From Candidatus Egaibacter danicus (GTDB lineage Bacteria; Pseudomonadota; Gammaproteobacteria; Burkholderiales; Burkholderiaceae), in assembly GCA_011391115.1 (NCBI GenBank), contig JAABRC010000012.1, positions 1-18,307 on the forward strand: DNA of 18,307 bases. Direction: 5' to 3'. Made by a program: the position numbers and the translations under genes. Positions 1 through 7,992 of this stretch are shown piece by piece; the stretch's first letter is position 1; each line of letters opens with the position of its first letter. The notes under the pieces are model-generated. The model was not told the DNA's origin. It was given only the letters and a program-made list of their open reading frames with translations, and ran no database searches.

Positions 1-2
1 GG

Positions 3-809
3 CTTGGTACCCTGTTTCGCTTCGCTCGCAACGACCCACGAGCATTGTGGTTTGTGATTGGCCTGTTGTCACTGATCTTGCTGGCCACTCTCTGGCTCAC
101 CTTGCGGCCAGGTGCACGACAACTCACGCAAGGCGACATTGATGCGGCTGTTTTGAAAACACTGGAAAACAATGTCCTGCCGTCCCCAGCCGCCAAAGCA
201 TACGAGGCCATTCTTCCCTCCCTGGTTCGTGTCACCAGCTATGTGAAAAATAAAGACGGGGACGAAGACATCGAACAGTCCGTGGGCACCGGCGTCGTCA
301 TTGTCGACACTGGCATCATCCTCACCAATCTTCACGTCATTCAGGGGGCCGAAACGATCAAGGTCGTCTTTTCTGACGGGTTGGAATCCACAGCGTCAGT
401 CAAAGGCACGCAGGAAAGCGATGACCTGGCTGTATTGCAGGCTCACAAAATTCCGGACGATTTGCACGCAGCCACCATGCGTTCGACCGCGGATCTGGTC
501 CCCGGAGATCAGGTGGTGGCGGTGGGATTTCCTTTTGGAATCGGCCCCTCTGCTTCGGCTGGTGTCGTGTCCGGCCTTAAACGGGTATTCAGGTCACCAC
601 AGACAAACCAGGAAATATCCAACCTGATCCAGTTTGACGCAGCAGCCAACCCGGGGAATTCCGGTGGTCCACTGGTGACCATGGACGGACAGGTCGTCGG
701 CATTGTTACCGCCATCCTCAACCCGGGTCGGCAACGCACATTCATTGGTATTGGCTTTGCTGTACCCATTGAGAATGCGGCATCGGCCGTCGGACTTCAT
801 CCTTTTTAG
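3..809 (+). CDS. Membrane-anchored S1C trypsin-like serine protease lacking a PDZ domain (5' end cut by window)
   Basis: Trypsin-fold serine protease of the HtrA/DegP-like S1C group, probably held in the inner membrane with its catalytic domain in the periplasm. Counting from the TTG at 45, residues 2-20 form one hydrophobic segment. The catalytic triad reads as His97 (TNLHV), Asp127 (DDLAVL) and Ser206 (GNSGGP). The protein ends about 50 residues after the serine, so it has no PDZ domain, unlike DegP or DegS. The frame is open without a stop to the left edge and the TTG at 45 has no ribosome binding site, so the true start probably lies upstream of the window. Its stop is 16 bases before the MoxR gene, which suggests one operon. 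The substrate is unknown; it may cleave or be controlled by the MoxR/VWA module, but that is inference. The protease assignment is strong. Confidence 0.88.
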   Translation, partial: LGTLFRFARNDPRALWFVIGLLSLILLATLWLTLRPGARQLTQGDIDAAVLKTLENNVLPSPAAKAYEAILPSLVRVTSYVKNKDGDEDIEQSVGTGVVIVDTGIILTNLHVIQGAETIKVVFSDGLESTASVKGTQESDDLAVLQAHKIPDDLHAATMRSTADLVPGDQVVAVGFPFGIGPSASAGVVSGLKRVFRSPQTNQEISNLIQFDAAANPGNSGGPLVTMDGQVVGIVTAILNPGRQRTFIGIGFAVPIENAASAVGLHPF

Positions 810-825
810 GAAAGGCTCGCTAGTT

Positions 826-1842
826 ATGGAACACAAGAACTCAGGCTCTGCACCGATCGGTGATACGTCGCAGCTGATGGAACAAATCCTCTACGAAGTC
901 AAGCGCGTCGTAGTAGGGCAGGACCGTTTTCTCGAACGGGTGATGGTGGCCATTCTGGCGCAAGGTCACCTCCTGGTAGAAGGTGTTCCCGGTCTTGCCA
1001 AGACACTCACGGTCAAAACCCTGGCCAGCACAGTGCGCGGCAGTTTCAAGCGCATCCAGTTCACGCCCGATCTGGTCCCTGCCGATTTGATCGGCACCCG
1101 CATCTTCAACCAGAAGACGGGGGAATTCAGTACTTCGTTGGGCCCCGTGTTCACCAACCTGTTGCTGGCCGACGAAATTAACCGCGCGCCAGCAAAAGTA
1201 CAAAGCGCGTTGCTGGAAGTAATGCAGGAACGCCAGGTCACGATCGCCGGTGAAACCCATAAAGTGCCCAGCCCGTTTCTGGTGATGGCTACTCAAAACC
1301 CCATCGAAACCGAGGGCACCTACCCATTGCCTGAAGCCCAGGTGGACCGTTTCATGATGAAGGTGCTGGTTGACTACCCAACTGATGAGGAAGAGTTTGT
1401 CATTGTTCAGCGTGTCACGGGGCCTGTTGTCAACGTAACGGCCGTGGCTACCACTGAGCAACTGGCTGCGTTACAGCGTGAATGCCGCAACGTGTACGTG
1501 GATCCATCCCTGGTTCAATACGCTGTACGCCTGGTTTCTGCAACCCGTACGCCAGACAAGCATGGTCTCAAGGATCTGTCGCGGTTCATCACGTTTGGTG
1601 CAAGTCCGCGGGCCACGATCAACCTGACGGAGGGTGCGCGTGCACTGGCGATGCTGCGGGGCCGTACCTATGCCTTGCCTGAAGATATGACAGACCTCGT
1701 GCCCGATGTTCTTCGTCATCGGTTGGCCCTTTCTTATGAGGCGCTGTCAGAAGGCCTGACAGCCGATGCGATCACCCAGAAGATCATGGCCAAAATCCCG
1801 CCACCCGCCAAGCCGCTGGAACACGAAAAGCTGGCCGCCTGA
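826..1842 (+). CDS. MoxR-family AAA+ ATPase
   Basis: AAA+ ATPase of the MoxR family, 338 residues and the usual length. Members act as chaperone-like machines that activate or assemble partner complexes, usually together with VWA proteins. The Walker A motif is GVPGLAKT (residues 53-60), the Walker B motif LLLADE (112-117), the sensor 1 stretch ATQNP (155-159), and EAQVDRF follows (170-176). The ATG at 826 was chosen because AGGAAAGG (808-815) lies a suitable distance upstream; an in-frame start at 703 would overlap the protease gene by over 100 bases. DUF58 and VWA genes follow directly, the typical MoxR gene order. The client of this particular copy cannot be read from the sequence. Confidence 0.93.
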   Translation: MEHKNSGSAPIGDTSQLMEQILYEVKRVVVGQDRFLERVMVAILAQGHLLVEGVPGLAKTLTVKTLASTVRGSFKRIQFTPDLVPADLIGTRIFNQKTGEFSTSLGPVFTNLLLADEINRAPAKVQSALLEVMQERQVTIAGETHKVPSPFLVMATQNPIETEGTYPLPEAQVDRFMMKVLVDYPTDEEEFVIVQRVTGPVVNVTAVATTEQLAALQRECRNVYVDPSLVQYAVRLVSATRTPDKHGLKDLSRFITFGASPRATINLTEGARALAMLRGRTYALPEDMTDLVPDVLRHRLALSYEALSEGLTADAITQKIMAKIPPPAKPLEHEKLAA

Positions 1843-1848
1843 AGATAC

Positions 1849-2895
1849 GTGCCCGAACCTGATCGCAGCATCGCCATGTTTGGTTTTCTCAAGACCGGGA
1901 ATGCCCCCAAAGCGGGTGAGCCGGACATTGCCGCGGCACATGTCGCCGTGTCCTCCGCTACCCAAAATGCTGAGCACATCCTGCGACGCCTTGAATGGAC
2001 TGTCATTCGCCGACTGGACGGCCTGCTGCAGGGAGACTACCGAACCTTGTTGCGGGGCTCCGGGCTGGACCTGGCCGATCTGCGTGAATACCAGCATCAC
2101 GATGATGTTCGCCACATCGACTGGAATGTCACGGCGCGTCTGCAGACGCCGCATGTCCGTGTTTTCACCGAAGACCGGGAAATGGCTGCCTGGTTTCTGC
2201 TGGACTTGAGTCCCTCGGTGGATTTTGGCTCGGGCGACCAGCGCAAGAAAGCCGTTTCCCTCGAATTTGTGACCACTGTGGCGCGCCTCCTCACCCGCCA
2301 TGGCAACCGGGTTGGTGCGCAGTTGTATGGGACTGGCGTAGACACCGTGATTCCGGCACGTAGCGGGCGCCTGCAGGTGCTGCACCTGCTGCACAGCATG
2401 TTGATTCGGCCCACACCAGTGGAAACGGAGGGAACACGTCTGCATGAGTTGCTGCAGTCGGCTGCTACAACCATCAAGCGGCGCTCAACTGTATTTGTCG
2501 TATCCGACTTCATCAGCAGCCCAGGCTGGGAAAAGCCTTTGGGCCAGTTGGCCCAAAGGCATGACATTGTAGCCGTCCGGCTTCTGGACCCGATGGAACT
2601 GGAACTTCCTGACCTCGGCCTGATTCCTATACGTGATGCCGAAACGGGTGAGCATTTGCTGGTCGACACGCATGATTCAGGCTTTCGGAAACGATTTGCC
2701 CGGATTGCTGCGCAGCGGGAAGCCGATTTGCGGTTGGCCCTGGGCAATGCAGGTGTAGACACACTGGAGTTGTCGACCGATGACGACCTGGTCAATGCTG
2801 TGCTTCGTTTTACCGAACTGCGCAAGCGCCGCACGAGACTCGCAGGTGCTGGCAGGGCTGGCGGCGTGTCTGTGCATCTGAAGGCCGTTGCCTGA
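1849..2895 (+). CDS. DUF58 domain-containing protein (VWA-like fold)
   Basis: DUF58 protein, partner of the upstream MoxR ATPase. The family signature is clear: a GSGLDLADLREYQHHDDVRH stretch followed by IDWNVTARLQTP, then a DLSPS motif that resembles the metal-binding DxSxS of VWA domains. No membrane segment is evident, so it is probably cytoplasmic or peripheral. The start is uncertain: GTG at 1849 lies 6 bases after the moxR stop with a weak GAAG upstream, whereas ATG at 1876 would give a start of the form MFGFLK, which looks like a natural N-terminus. The C-terminal part is basic (LRKRRTRLAG). The gene contains a perfect 11-bp inverted repeat at 2535-2560. The molecular role of DUF58 is unknown; a link between the ATPase and the VWA protein is inferred from gene order. 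Confidence 0.9.
   Translation: MPEPDRSIAMFGFLKTGNAPKAGEPDIAAAHVAVSSATQNAEHILRRLEWTVIRRLDGLLQGDYRTLLRGSGLDLADLREYQHHDDVRHIDWNVTARLQTPHVRVFTEDREMAAWFLLDLSPSVDFGSGDQRKKAVSLEFVTTVARLLTRHGNRVGAQLYGTGVDTVIPARSGRLQVLHLLHSMLIRPTPVETEGTRLHELLQSAATTIKRRSTVFVVSDFISSPGWEKPLGQLAQRHDIVAVRLLDPMELELPDLGLIPIRDAETGEHLLVDTHDSGFRKRFARIAAQREADLRLALGNAGVDTLELSTDDDLVNAVLRFTELRKRRTRLAGAGRAGGVSVHLKAVA
2535..2560. repeat. Perfect inverted repeat inside the DUF58 gene
   Basis: GCCTTTGGGCC at 2535-2545 is followed by the loop AGTT and then its exact reverse complement GGCCCAAAGGC at 2550-2560. This could form an 11-bp GC-rich hairpin in DNA or mRNA. It encodes part of WEKPLGQLAQRHD. There is no T-run after it on the plus strand, and on the minus strand the hairpin is followed by TTTT, so it could be a weak terminator for antisense transcription. 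The function is unknown. Confidence 0.7.
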
Positions 2896-2920
2896 TGTTG
2901 ACCTATCACGGAGACCCGTC

Positions 2921-3976
2921 ATGAACTCTCCCCTGACATTCATGTGGCCGCAGTTTTTGTGGCTACTGCTGGCTGTGCCACTGCTGGTGGCCGTGTACGT
3001 GTGGCTACTGCGTCGCAAGAAAAAAGTCATGCTGCGCTACGCCAGTCTGTCCATCGTCAAGGAGGCGATGGGCACCGGCCAAAGCATTCGCCGCCACATA
3101 CCACCGGTACTTTTCCTGTTGGCCATCACAGCGATGCTGCTGGCCGCTTCACGACCTTTTGCCGTGATCACTCTGCCCTCGCAGCAGGAAACCATCATTC
3201 TGGCCATGGACGTATCTGGCAGCATGCGCGCAACTGACGTCAAGCCCAACCGGCTGGTGGCATCACAGAACGCGGCCAAGGCTTTTCTGGCGCAATTGCC
3301 ACGCAATGTCAAAGTCGGGATTGTGGCCTTCGCAGGCACTGCCCAGGTGGTTCAACCGCCGACCCTGAGTCGTGAAGATCTGGTTGTGGCTATTGACAAG
3401 TTTCAGATGCAAAGGGCCACTGCCATCGGCAGCGCCATTGTGGTGGCACTCTCGGAATTGTTCCCCGACGCAGGCATTGACCTTTCCGCCATGACCTACG
3501 GCAACGGCCGACCACGTGGCATTGCCATTGATCAGGCTCCGAAGCAGGAAAAGAAGGATTTCGTTCCCGTTGCCCCGGGCTCGTATGGCTCGGCCGCCAT
3601 CATCTTGCTCACGGATGGCCAGCGCACAACCGGGGTAGACACGATGGAAGCCGCGAAAATGGCGGCCGACAGGGGGGTGCGGGTCTACACCGTCGGCGTC
3701 GGTACGGTGGACGGCGAAACCATTGGTTTTGAAGGCTGGTCCATGCGGGTGCGTCTGGATGAAGTTACCCTGAAGGCCGTTGCAACCAACACGCAAGCCG
3801 AGTATTTTTACGCCGGTACGGCAGAGAACCTGCAAAAGGTCTATGAAAAACTCAGTTCCCGCCTGACGGTAGAAAAGAAAGAAACCGAGATTTCCGGCCT
3901 GCTCGCACTCGTAGCAGCAATTCTGGCCATCACATCTGCCGGTCTGTCACTGCTCTGGTTCAACCGGATTTTGTAA
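2921..3976 (+). CDS. Membrane-anchored VWA domain protein (BatA/BatB-like)
   Basis: Von Willebrand factor A protein of 351 residues, similar in plan to BatA/BatB. Two N-terminal hydrophobic segments (about residues 10-30 and 61-80) precede the VWA domain, which begins with an intact metal-ion-dependent adhesion site motif DVSGS (97-101) and contains the later IILLTDG strand. A last hydrophobic helix occupies about 326-346. An irregular loop containing GNGRPRG and APKQEKKD interrupts the VWA domain before the TDG strand. The ATG at 2921 follows GGAG (2910-2913) and lies 25 bases after the DUF58 stop. It closes the MoxR-DUF58-VWA set; no DUF4381 or TPR gene, seen in larger Bat-type operons, is present here. 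It probably binds a divalent cation and acts at the inner membrane; its partner is unknown. Confidence 0.91.
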   Translation: MNSPLTFMWPQFLWLLLAVPLLVAVYVWLLRRKKKVMLRYASLSIVKEAMGTGQSIRRHIPPVLFLLAITAMLLAASRPFAVITLPSQQETIILAMDVSGSMRATDVKPNRLVASQNAAKAFLAQLPRNVKVGIVAFAGTAQVVQPPTLSREDLVVAIDKFQMQRATAIGSAIVVALSELFPDAGIDLSAMTYGNGRPRGIAIDQAPKQEKKDFVPVAPGSYGSAAIILLTDGQRTTGVDTMEAAKMAADRGVRVYTVGVGTVDGETIGFEGWSMRVRLDEVTLKAVATNTQAEYFYAGTAENLQKVYEKLSSRLTVEKKETEISGLLALVAAILAITSAGLSLLWFNRIL

Positions 3977-4011
3977 CGCAGTAAAAATGGGGTTGCATCA
4001 CCCGGAGGCCA
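3977..4011. other. Short gap between convergent genes, no clear terminator
   Basis: These 35 bases separate the stop codons of the VWA gene (plus) and the GGDEF-EAL gene (minus). Only a weak GGGT/ACCC stem is seen and no T-run, so no intrinsic terminator can be supported. Termination may be Rho-dependent, or transcription may overlap into the facing gene. Confidence 0.4.
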
Positions 4012-7000
4012 TCAGGTAATGATTGGCCAGCGCAACTCGTCAACCACCGCGGTTTGCAGGTCAGTGATCAGCTTCGAGACCTCTTCGTGCAAATCGTCCA
4101 GCCTGCGCAGCTTTTCACGGGAAGCCTCTGCGGACCCACCCGCAGCACCTGATTGAGTGATCTCGTGGCTGACCCGATACATCTGTTCCTGTACGGGTTC
4201 GATTGCAGCAAACCCGGGCAGGTAGCCATAACGGACCTTGCCACGGTTGGCGTACCAGATGGAAAAGCGGCCATGGTGTTGGTCGGGTAACTGCACGGCC
4301 CCATTGAGCGAACTGGGGTCGGTGGCGGCCAATATCACGCGCTGTTTCCATCTCCTCAGGTCCCGGTGAGCCAGCAGGAGTGGAAAGTCATCCAGCTGCC
4401 ATGACACGTTCGCCCAGATCGACCAGTGGGGGTCGGGCACAAATTGCTGTGCCCAGGCCCACACGGCATCCGGCAACATGGCTGGCGCAATGCTGTCACC
4501 CTGCGCGATATCGCAACCCAGACGCATCAACATGATGCCGTGCTCAGACGACTCCACGCCCTCCGCCACGATGGCGCGATTAAAGACTGTAGCCAGGCTG
4601 ATTACCGCCTCCACCAATGCCAGATCTTCCTGGTCATCGAGCATGTCCCGCACAAAGGACTGATCTACCTTCAATGTATTGGTGGACAGGCGCTTGAGAT
4701 AGGTCAACGACGAGTACCCGGTGCCGAAGTCATCCAGCGCAAACCTCACGCCCAATTCCTGCTGGCAGGCCAGAATCAGTTTCCCGACATGCTGAATATC
4801 ACCCAGCGCCGCAGACTCCACTATCTCCAGCTCCAGCATGTTGGGCGCCACCTCGGGATGGCGATCAAGAATGGCTTTCAGGCGCGGCTGGAAATCAGGA
4901 TGCTGGAAATGGCGTGCAGCGATATTGATGCCGACTGGCCAGACCCGTCCCAACTCTGCCCACCGCTCAATCTGCGCCAGTGCCTCTGAAGCAACCCATT
5001 CACCTATATCGACAATCAGGCTGGCGTGCTCCACCAGCGGCAGGAATTCGAGCGGGCGAACGATGCCGTTATCCGGGTGTTGCCATCGCAGCAGCGCCTC
5101 CATTCCCACCACTTTGCCAGTGCGCATATTGACTTTGGGCTGGTAGTAGACACGGAATTCACCATTCTCAAAAGCCTGTTTGATGCGCTCGATCTGTTGA
5201 CGGTGATTGAGCCCTTCGCGGTCGAGAGCCACATCAAAAATATGGTGACGGTTTCGCCCCTCATCCTTGGCCTGGTACATGGCCAGATCGGCATGCCGCA
5301 GCAGGGTATCCGGGTCGGATTCGTCCAGCGGATAAACCGCCACACCGATACTCGCCGAGATCAGTATCTTCTCTCCCTCGATCGCGTAAGGTGCCGCCAT
5401 GGCATCCTGAATGCGGCGCAGCATCAATTCGGTTTCCCCAATGTCTTTGAGGTCTCCCAGCAACAAAACGAACTCGTCGCCGCCGAGTCTGGCCACCGTA
5501 TCCTCGCCACGAATCGCCCGGGCCAGGCGCTCGGACACCTCTACCAGCAGTTGGTCACCTGCTTCATGGCCAAAAGTGTCATTGACAGGTTTGAAACCAT
5601 CCAGATCCAGCATGCAGACAGCCAGCAAACACTTCTGCCGCTGCGTGCTGGCCATCGCCCGCGTAAACCGGTCGGCCAGCAGGGCCCGATTGGGCAAACC
5701 GGTCAATGCGTCGTGTCCTGCCTGCCAGCTCACTTCATCCATGCGCTGGCGCCGGTCGGTGATGTCCCTGGCCAGCAGAATGAAGCGGGGATCATGCCCT
5801 TCCTCAACGGGTTTGCGCGCGACGGAGAGTTCAAACCATACTCTGCCCTGCGGTAACTCCAGAGCATATTGATGCCCCTGTGATTGCCCGTTGGCATGCG
5901 CCTCGTGCAAAGCCAGCATGACCTCATTGGCAGCCTCTGGAGGCAAAACCTGGTCAGCACGTTTCCCAACCAGCAACGCCGGAGGCGCCGTCAGCAAGTC
6001 TTCGCGTCCACTGTGCAAGCCGTGAATCAATCCATCAAGCCCCACTTCGAACAGCAGGTCGGGAATGGCGTCGAGCGTGGCCTGCAACTGGTTCTGGACG
6101 GCAGCAATGACCCGGGCCTGTTCGTACCGTTGCGTCATGTCGCGCAACAGCGCATGGAGAACCACAGAACCCTTCATGCGAATTGACGTGAGCGTCACTT
6201 CCACAGGAACAACAGACCCGTCTTTCTTGAGGTGGATCCAGTCAAACCGCTGGTGTCCTACCTGCTCGGTCGCCACCATGATTTCCGCGGCTTTCTCTGA
6301 GGAGAATCGCCCGTCAGGCTGAAACCGTGGCGAAATGTCGGCAAAGGTATGGTTCAGCAGTTCCTGCCGGCTGTGAAACCCCAGCTGCATCAGCGCCGCA
6401 AGGTTGCACGCGATGATCCGCCCCTTCTGGACAAGCATTACCGGGTCATGTGCGTCTTCGAAAAGGCGACGAAACGTCGCTTCGCTCTCATTGAGCGATA
6501 GCAGCAATTGCTGCACTTCATCGGCCATGTTGTTAAAGGCGAGTGCGGCGGCACGCGTCTCGGGCGCGCCTATTTCGGCCACACGCACATGATGTTCGCC
6601 CAGCTTGAACTTGGTCGCCGCTACGGAGAGACGGTGCAATGTCGTCAGATTGGCCCGAAGAACAAGCCACATACAGGCAACCAGCAACACCAGCATCAAC
6701 ATGGCAACAGGTGCCTGAGCAATCAGACGCCTCCACAGTTTGTTGACCAGAGGCGCTGGATTGGTGCGCAGGGTGAGGTCCCCATGTATCACACCATCGA
6801 CGACGACCGGGGCAGTAGTTTCGTAAGCCTGCAGACCCAGAAACGCTGCAAACCACACAGGCGCGTCCAGTTGAACCGCGTCGACGTTGGTGGCCGACAG
6901 GACGGTCTTCTGAAGCCGCCAGGTGATCTGGTCAATCGTGGATCGGGTCTTAACCTGTGCGGCAAGCAGCTGCTCAATGGTGGTGAACTCCCCTCTGGCT

Positions 7001-7203
7001 GCGATCCTTGGCAGTGCCGGGGCCAGCAGAACCCGAACCTCCCGAAGCTGCTCGTCATAACGCGAAATGCCCTCGGCCTTTTCGTCTTCAATCAGGTACA
7101 ACGACCGCCCTGACAACGCGGCCAAAATCAGCAAAACGACAGGCAGCAGCAGGCGCGCAAGCAACCGCGTACCTCTCCAATAATGCCTGATGCGATTGGT
7201 CAA
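4012..7203 (-). CDS. Membrane-bound HAMP-PAS-PAS-GGDEF-EAL cyclic-di-GMP enzyme with a degenerate CZB-like C-terminus
   Basis: Bifunctional-type cyclic-di-GMP protein of 1063 residues. In order: membrane helix (about 14-32), periplasmic loop, second helix (about 163-182), HAMP region (about 183-235), PAS (about 240-360), second PAS (about 367-483), GGDEF (about 490-655), EAL (about 680-920) and a C-terminal region (about 940-1063). GGDEF is intact at 574-578 and an inhibitory RxxD site, RGED, lies at 565-568. The EAL domain keeps E702-A-L, IESAAL-type ELEIVES, DDFGTG and AEGVE, so both synthesis and hydrolysis of cyclic-di-GMP are possible. The usual QGYGIARPM loop reads QGDSIAPAM here. The C-terminal region resembles a CZB zinc domain with most ligands lost. 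The start is TTG at 7203, preceded by GAGGGGG; there is no nearby ATG. It lies downstream of lolD on the same strand. The signal sensed is unknown. Confidence 0.93.
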   Translation of the reverse strand: MTNRIRHYWRGTRLLARLLLPVVLLILAALSGRSLYLIEDEKAEGISRYDEQLREVRVLLAPALPRIAARGEFTTIEQLLAAQVKTRSTIDQITWRLQKTVLSATNVDAVQLDAPVWFAAFLGLQAYETTAPVVVDGVIHGDLTLRTNPAPLVNKLWRRLIAQAPVAMLMLVLLVACMWLVLRANLTTLHRLSVAATKFKLGEHHVRVAEIGAPETRAAALAFNNMADEVQQLLLSLNESEATFRRLFEDAHDPVMLVQKGRIIACNLAALMQLGFHSRQELLNHTFADISPRFQPDGRFSSEKAAEIMVATEQVGHQRFDWIHLKKDGSVVPVEVTLTSIRMKGSVVLHALLRDMTQRYEQARVIAAVQNQLQATLDAIPDLLFEVGLDGLIHGLHSGREDLLTAPPALLVGKRADQVLPPEAANEVMLALHEAHANGQSQGHQYALELPQGRVWFELSVARKPVEEGHDPRFILLARDITDRRQRMDEVSWQAGHDALTGLPNRALLADRFTRAMASTQRQKCLLAVCMLDLDGFKPVNDTFGHEAGDQLLVEVSERLARAIRGEDTVARLGGDEFVLLLGDLKDIGETELMLRRIQDAMAAPYAIEGEKILISASIGVAVYPLDESDPDTLLRHADLAMYQAKDEGRNRHHIFDVALDREGLNHRQQIERIKQAFENGEFRVYYQPKVNMRTGKVVGMEALLRWQHPDNGIVRPLEFLPLVEHASLIVDIGEWVASEALAQIERWAELGRVWPVGINIAARHFQHPDFQPRLKAILDRHPEVAPNMLELEIVESAALGDIQHVGKLILACQQELGVRFALDDFGTGYSSLTYLKRLSTNTLKVDQSFVRDMLDDQEDLALVEAVISLATVFNRAIVAEGVESSEHGIMLMRLGCDIAQGDSIAPAMLPDAVWAWAQQFVPDPHWSIWANVSWQLDDFPLLLAHRDLRRWKQRVILAATDPSSLNGAVQLPDQHHGRFSIWYANRGKVRYGYLPGFAAIEPVQEQMYRVSHEITQSGAAGGSAEASREKLRRLDDLHEEVSKLITDLQTAVVDELRWPIIT

Positions 7204-7319
7204 TGAAGCCCCCTCAAAAATTCCTCCCTGGCTGGCTCGTCATCGTAACCGAGCCACCACTGTTGATGGAGGGCAATGCAGTCACTGTCACGCTTGAAGC
7301 ACCCCCGCAACGAGTTGCA
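7200..7319 (-). other. Possible short reading frame coupled to the GGDEF-EAL start
   Basis: A minus-strand frame overlapping the 3' end of lolD runs to a TGA at 7202-7200 that overlaps the TTG start of the GGDEF-EAL gene (TTGA). The part beyond lolD reads as plausible protein, with LHQQWWLGYDDEPAREEF and LRGLH at the end. The likely start is a TTG near the end of lolD giving about 36 residues, but no convincing ribosome binding site was identified. It may be a leader peptide for translational coupling or a chance frame. I do not recognise it and do not call it a gene. Confidence 0.25.
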
Positions 7320-7992
7320 GCTGCCGGCTGCAGCGCGCAGCAAGGGCCTGATCATGGGTAACAACAACAAAAGCTGTTCCATGGTTACGGGCCAGTTCCA
7401 GCATCAACTCAAATACGCCATTCGCAGTCGAACGGTCCAGATTGCCCGTTGGCTCATCGGCCAGCACACAAGCGGGTTGCGTCACCAGGGCTCTCGCCAG
7501 CGCAACGCGTTGCCGTTCACCGCCAGACAATTCAGCCGGTCGATGATGCAGCCGATCCTGCAAACCCACCTTGGCCAGCATCTGCGCCGCTTTCAGCGCA
7601 CTGCCCTCGGGCGTCATGCGCCTGATCCACAACGGCATCGCGACGTTGTCCTGCGCACTGAACTCCGGCAGCAGATGGTGGAACTGGTAGACAAAACCAA
7701 GATGAATATTGCGCAGACGACCCTGCTCGGCCGCGCTTTGATGGGCCAGGTCTTGCCCCTGCAGCATCACGGAGCCATGAGTGGGAGCGTCCAGACCTCC
7801 CAGCAAGTGAAGCAGTGTGCTTTTGCCTGACCCTGAGGCGCCCACGATCGCCACGGTCTCTCCGGCACGTACGTCAAAGTCAACGCCTTGAAGCACCGTG
7901 ACATCCAGCCGCCCTTCTGTGAAGCGCTTGGTCAGGCCCCTGGCGCTCAGCACGATATCGGGCACCGGGCGGCTGATGAACTGGTCACTCAT
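7288..7992 (-). CDS. lolD: LolD, ATP-binding subunit of the lipoprotein-releasing ABC transporter
   Basis: ATPase of the Lol complex, which extracts lipoproteins from the inner membrane and hands them to LolA for delivery to the outer membrane. It has 234 residues, the normal family length. Motifs: Walker [10 protein letters not shown] (51-59), Q-loop Gln103, ABC signature LSGGE (155-159), Walker B CVLADE (175-180) followed by PTGNLD, and switch His213. The ATG at 7992 overlaps the 3' end of lolC by 8 bases, so the two are probably translated together. MacB-type ATPases are similar in sequence, but the LolC-type partner with the Lol-like N-terminus favours LolD. Confidence 0.94.
   Translation of the reverse strand: MSDQFISRPVPDIVLSARGLTKRFTEGRLDVTVLQGVDFDVRAGETVAIVGASGSGKSTLLHLLGGLDAPTHGSVMLQGQDLAHQSAAEQGRLRNIHLGFVYQFHHLLPEFSAQDNVAMPLWIRRMTPEGSALKAAQMLAKVGLQDRLHHRPAELSGGERQRVALARALVTQPACVLADEPTGNLDRSTANGVFELMLELARNHGTAFVVVTHDQALAARCSRQLQLVAGVLQA

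Noticed and set aside
2097..2909. 270-residue minus-strand frame over the DUF58 gene
   Set aside because: Antisense to a well-supported gene, S/R/T-rich with no domain pattern.
5026..5856. 276-residue plus-strand frame inside the GGDEF-EAL gene
   Set aside because: Lies opposite intact GGDEF and EAL motifs and shows no recognisable domain; a codon-bias shadow.
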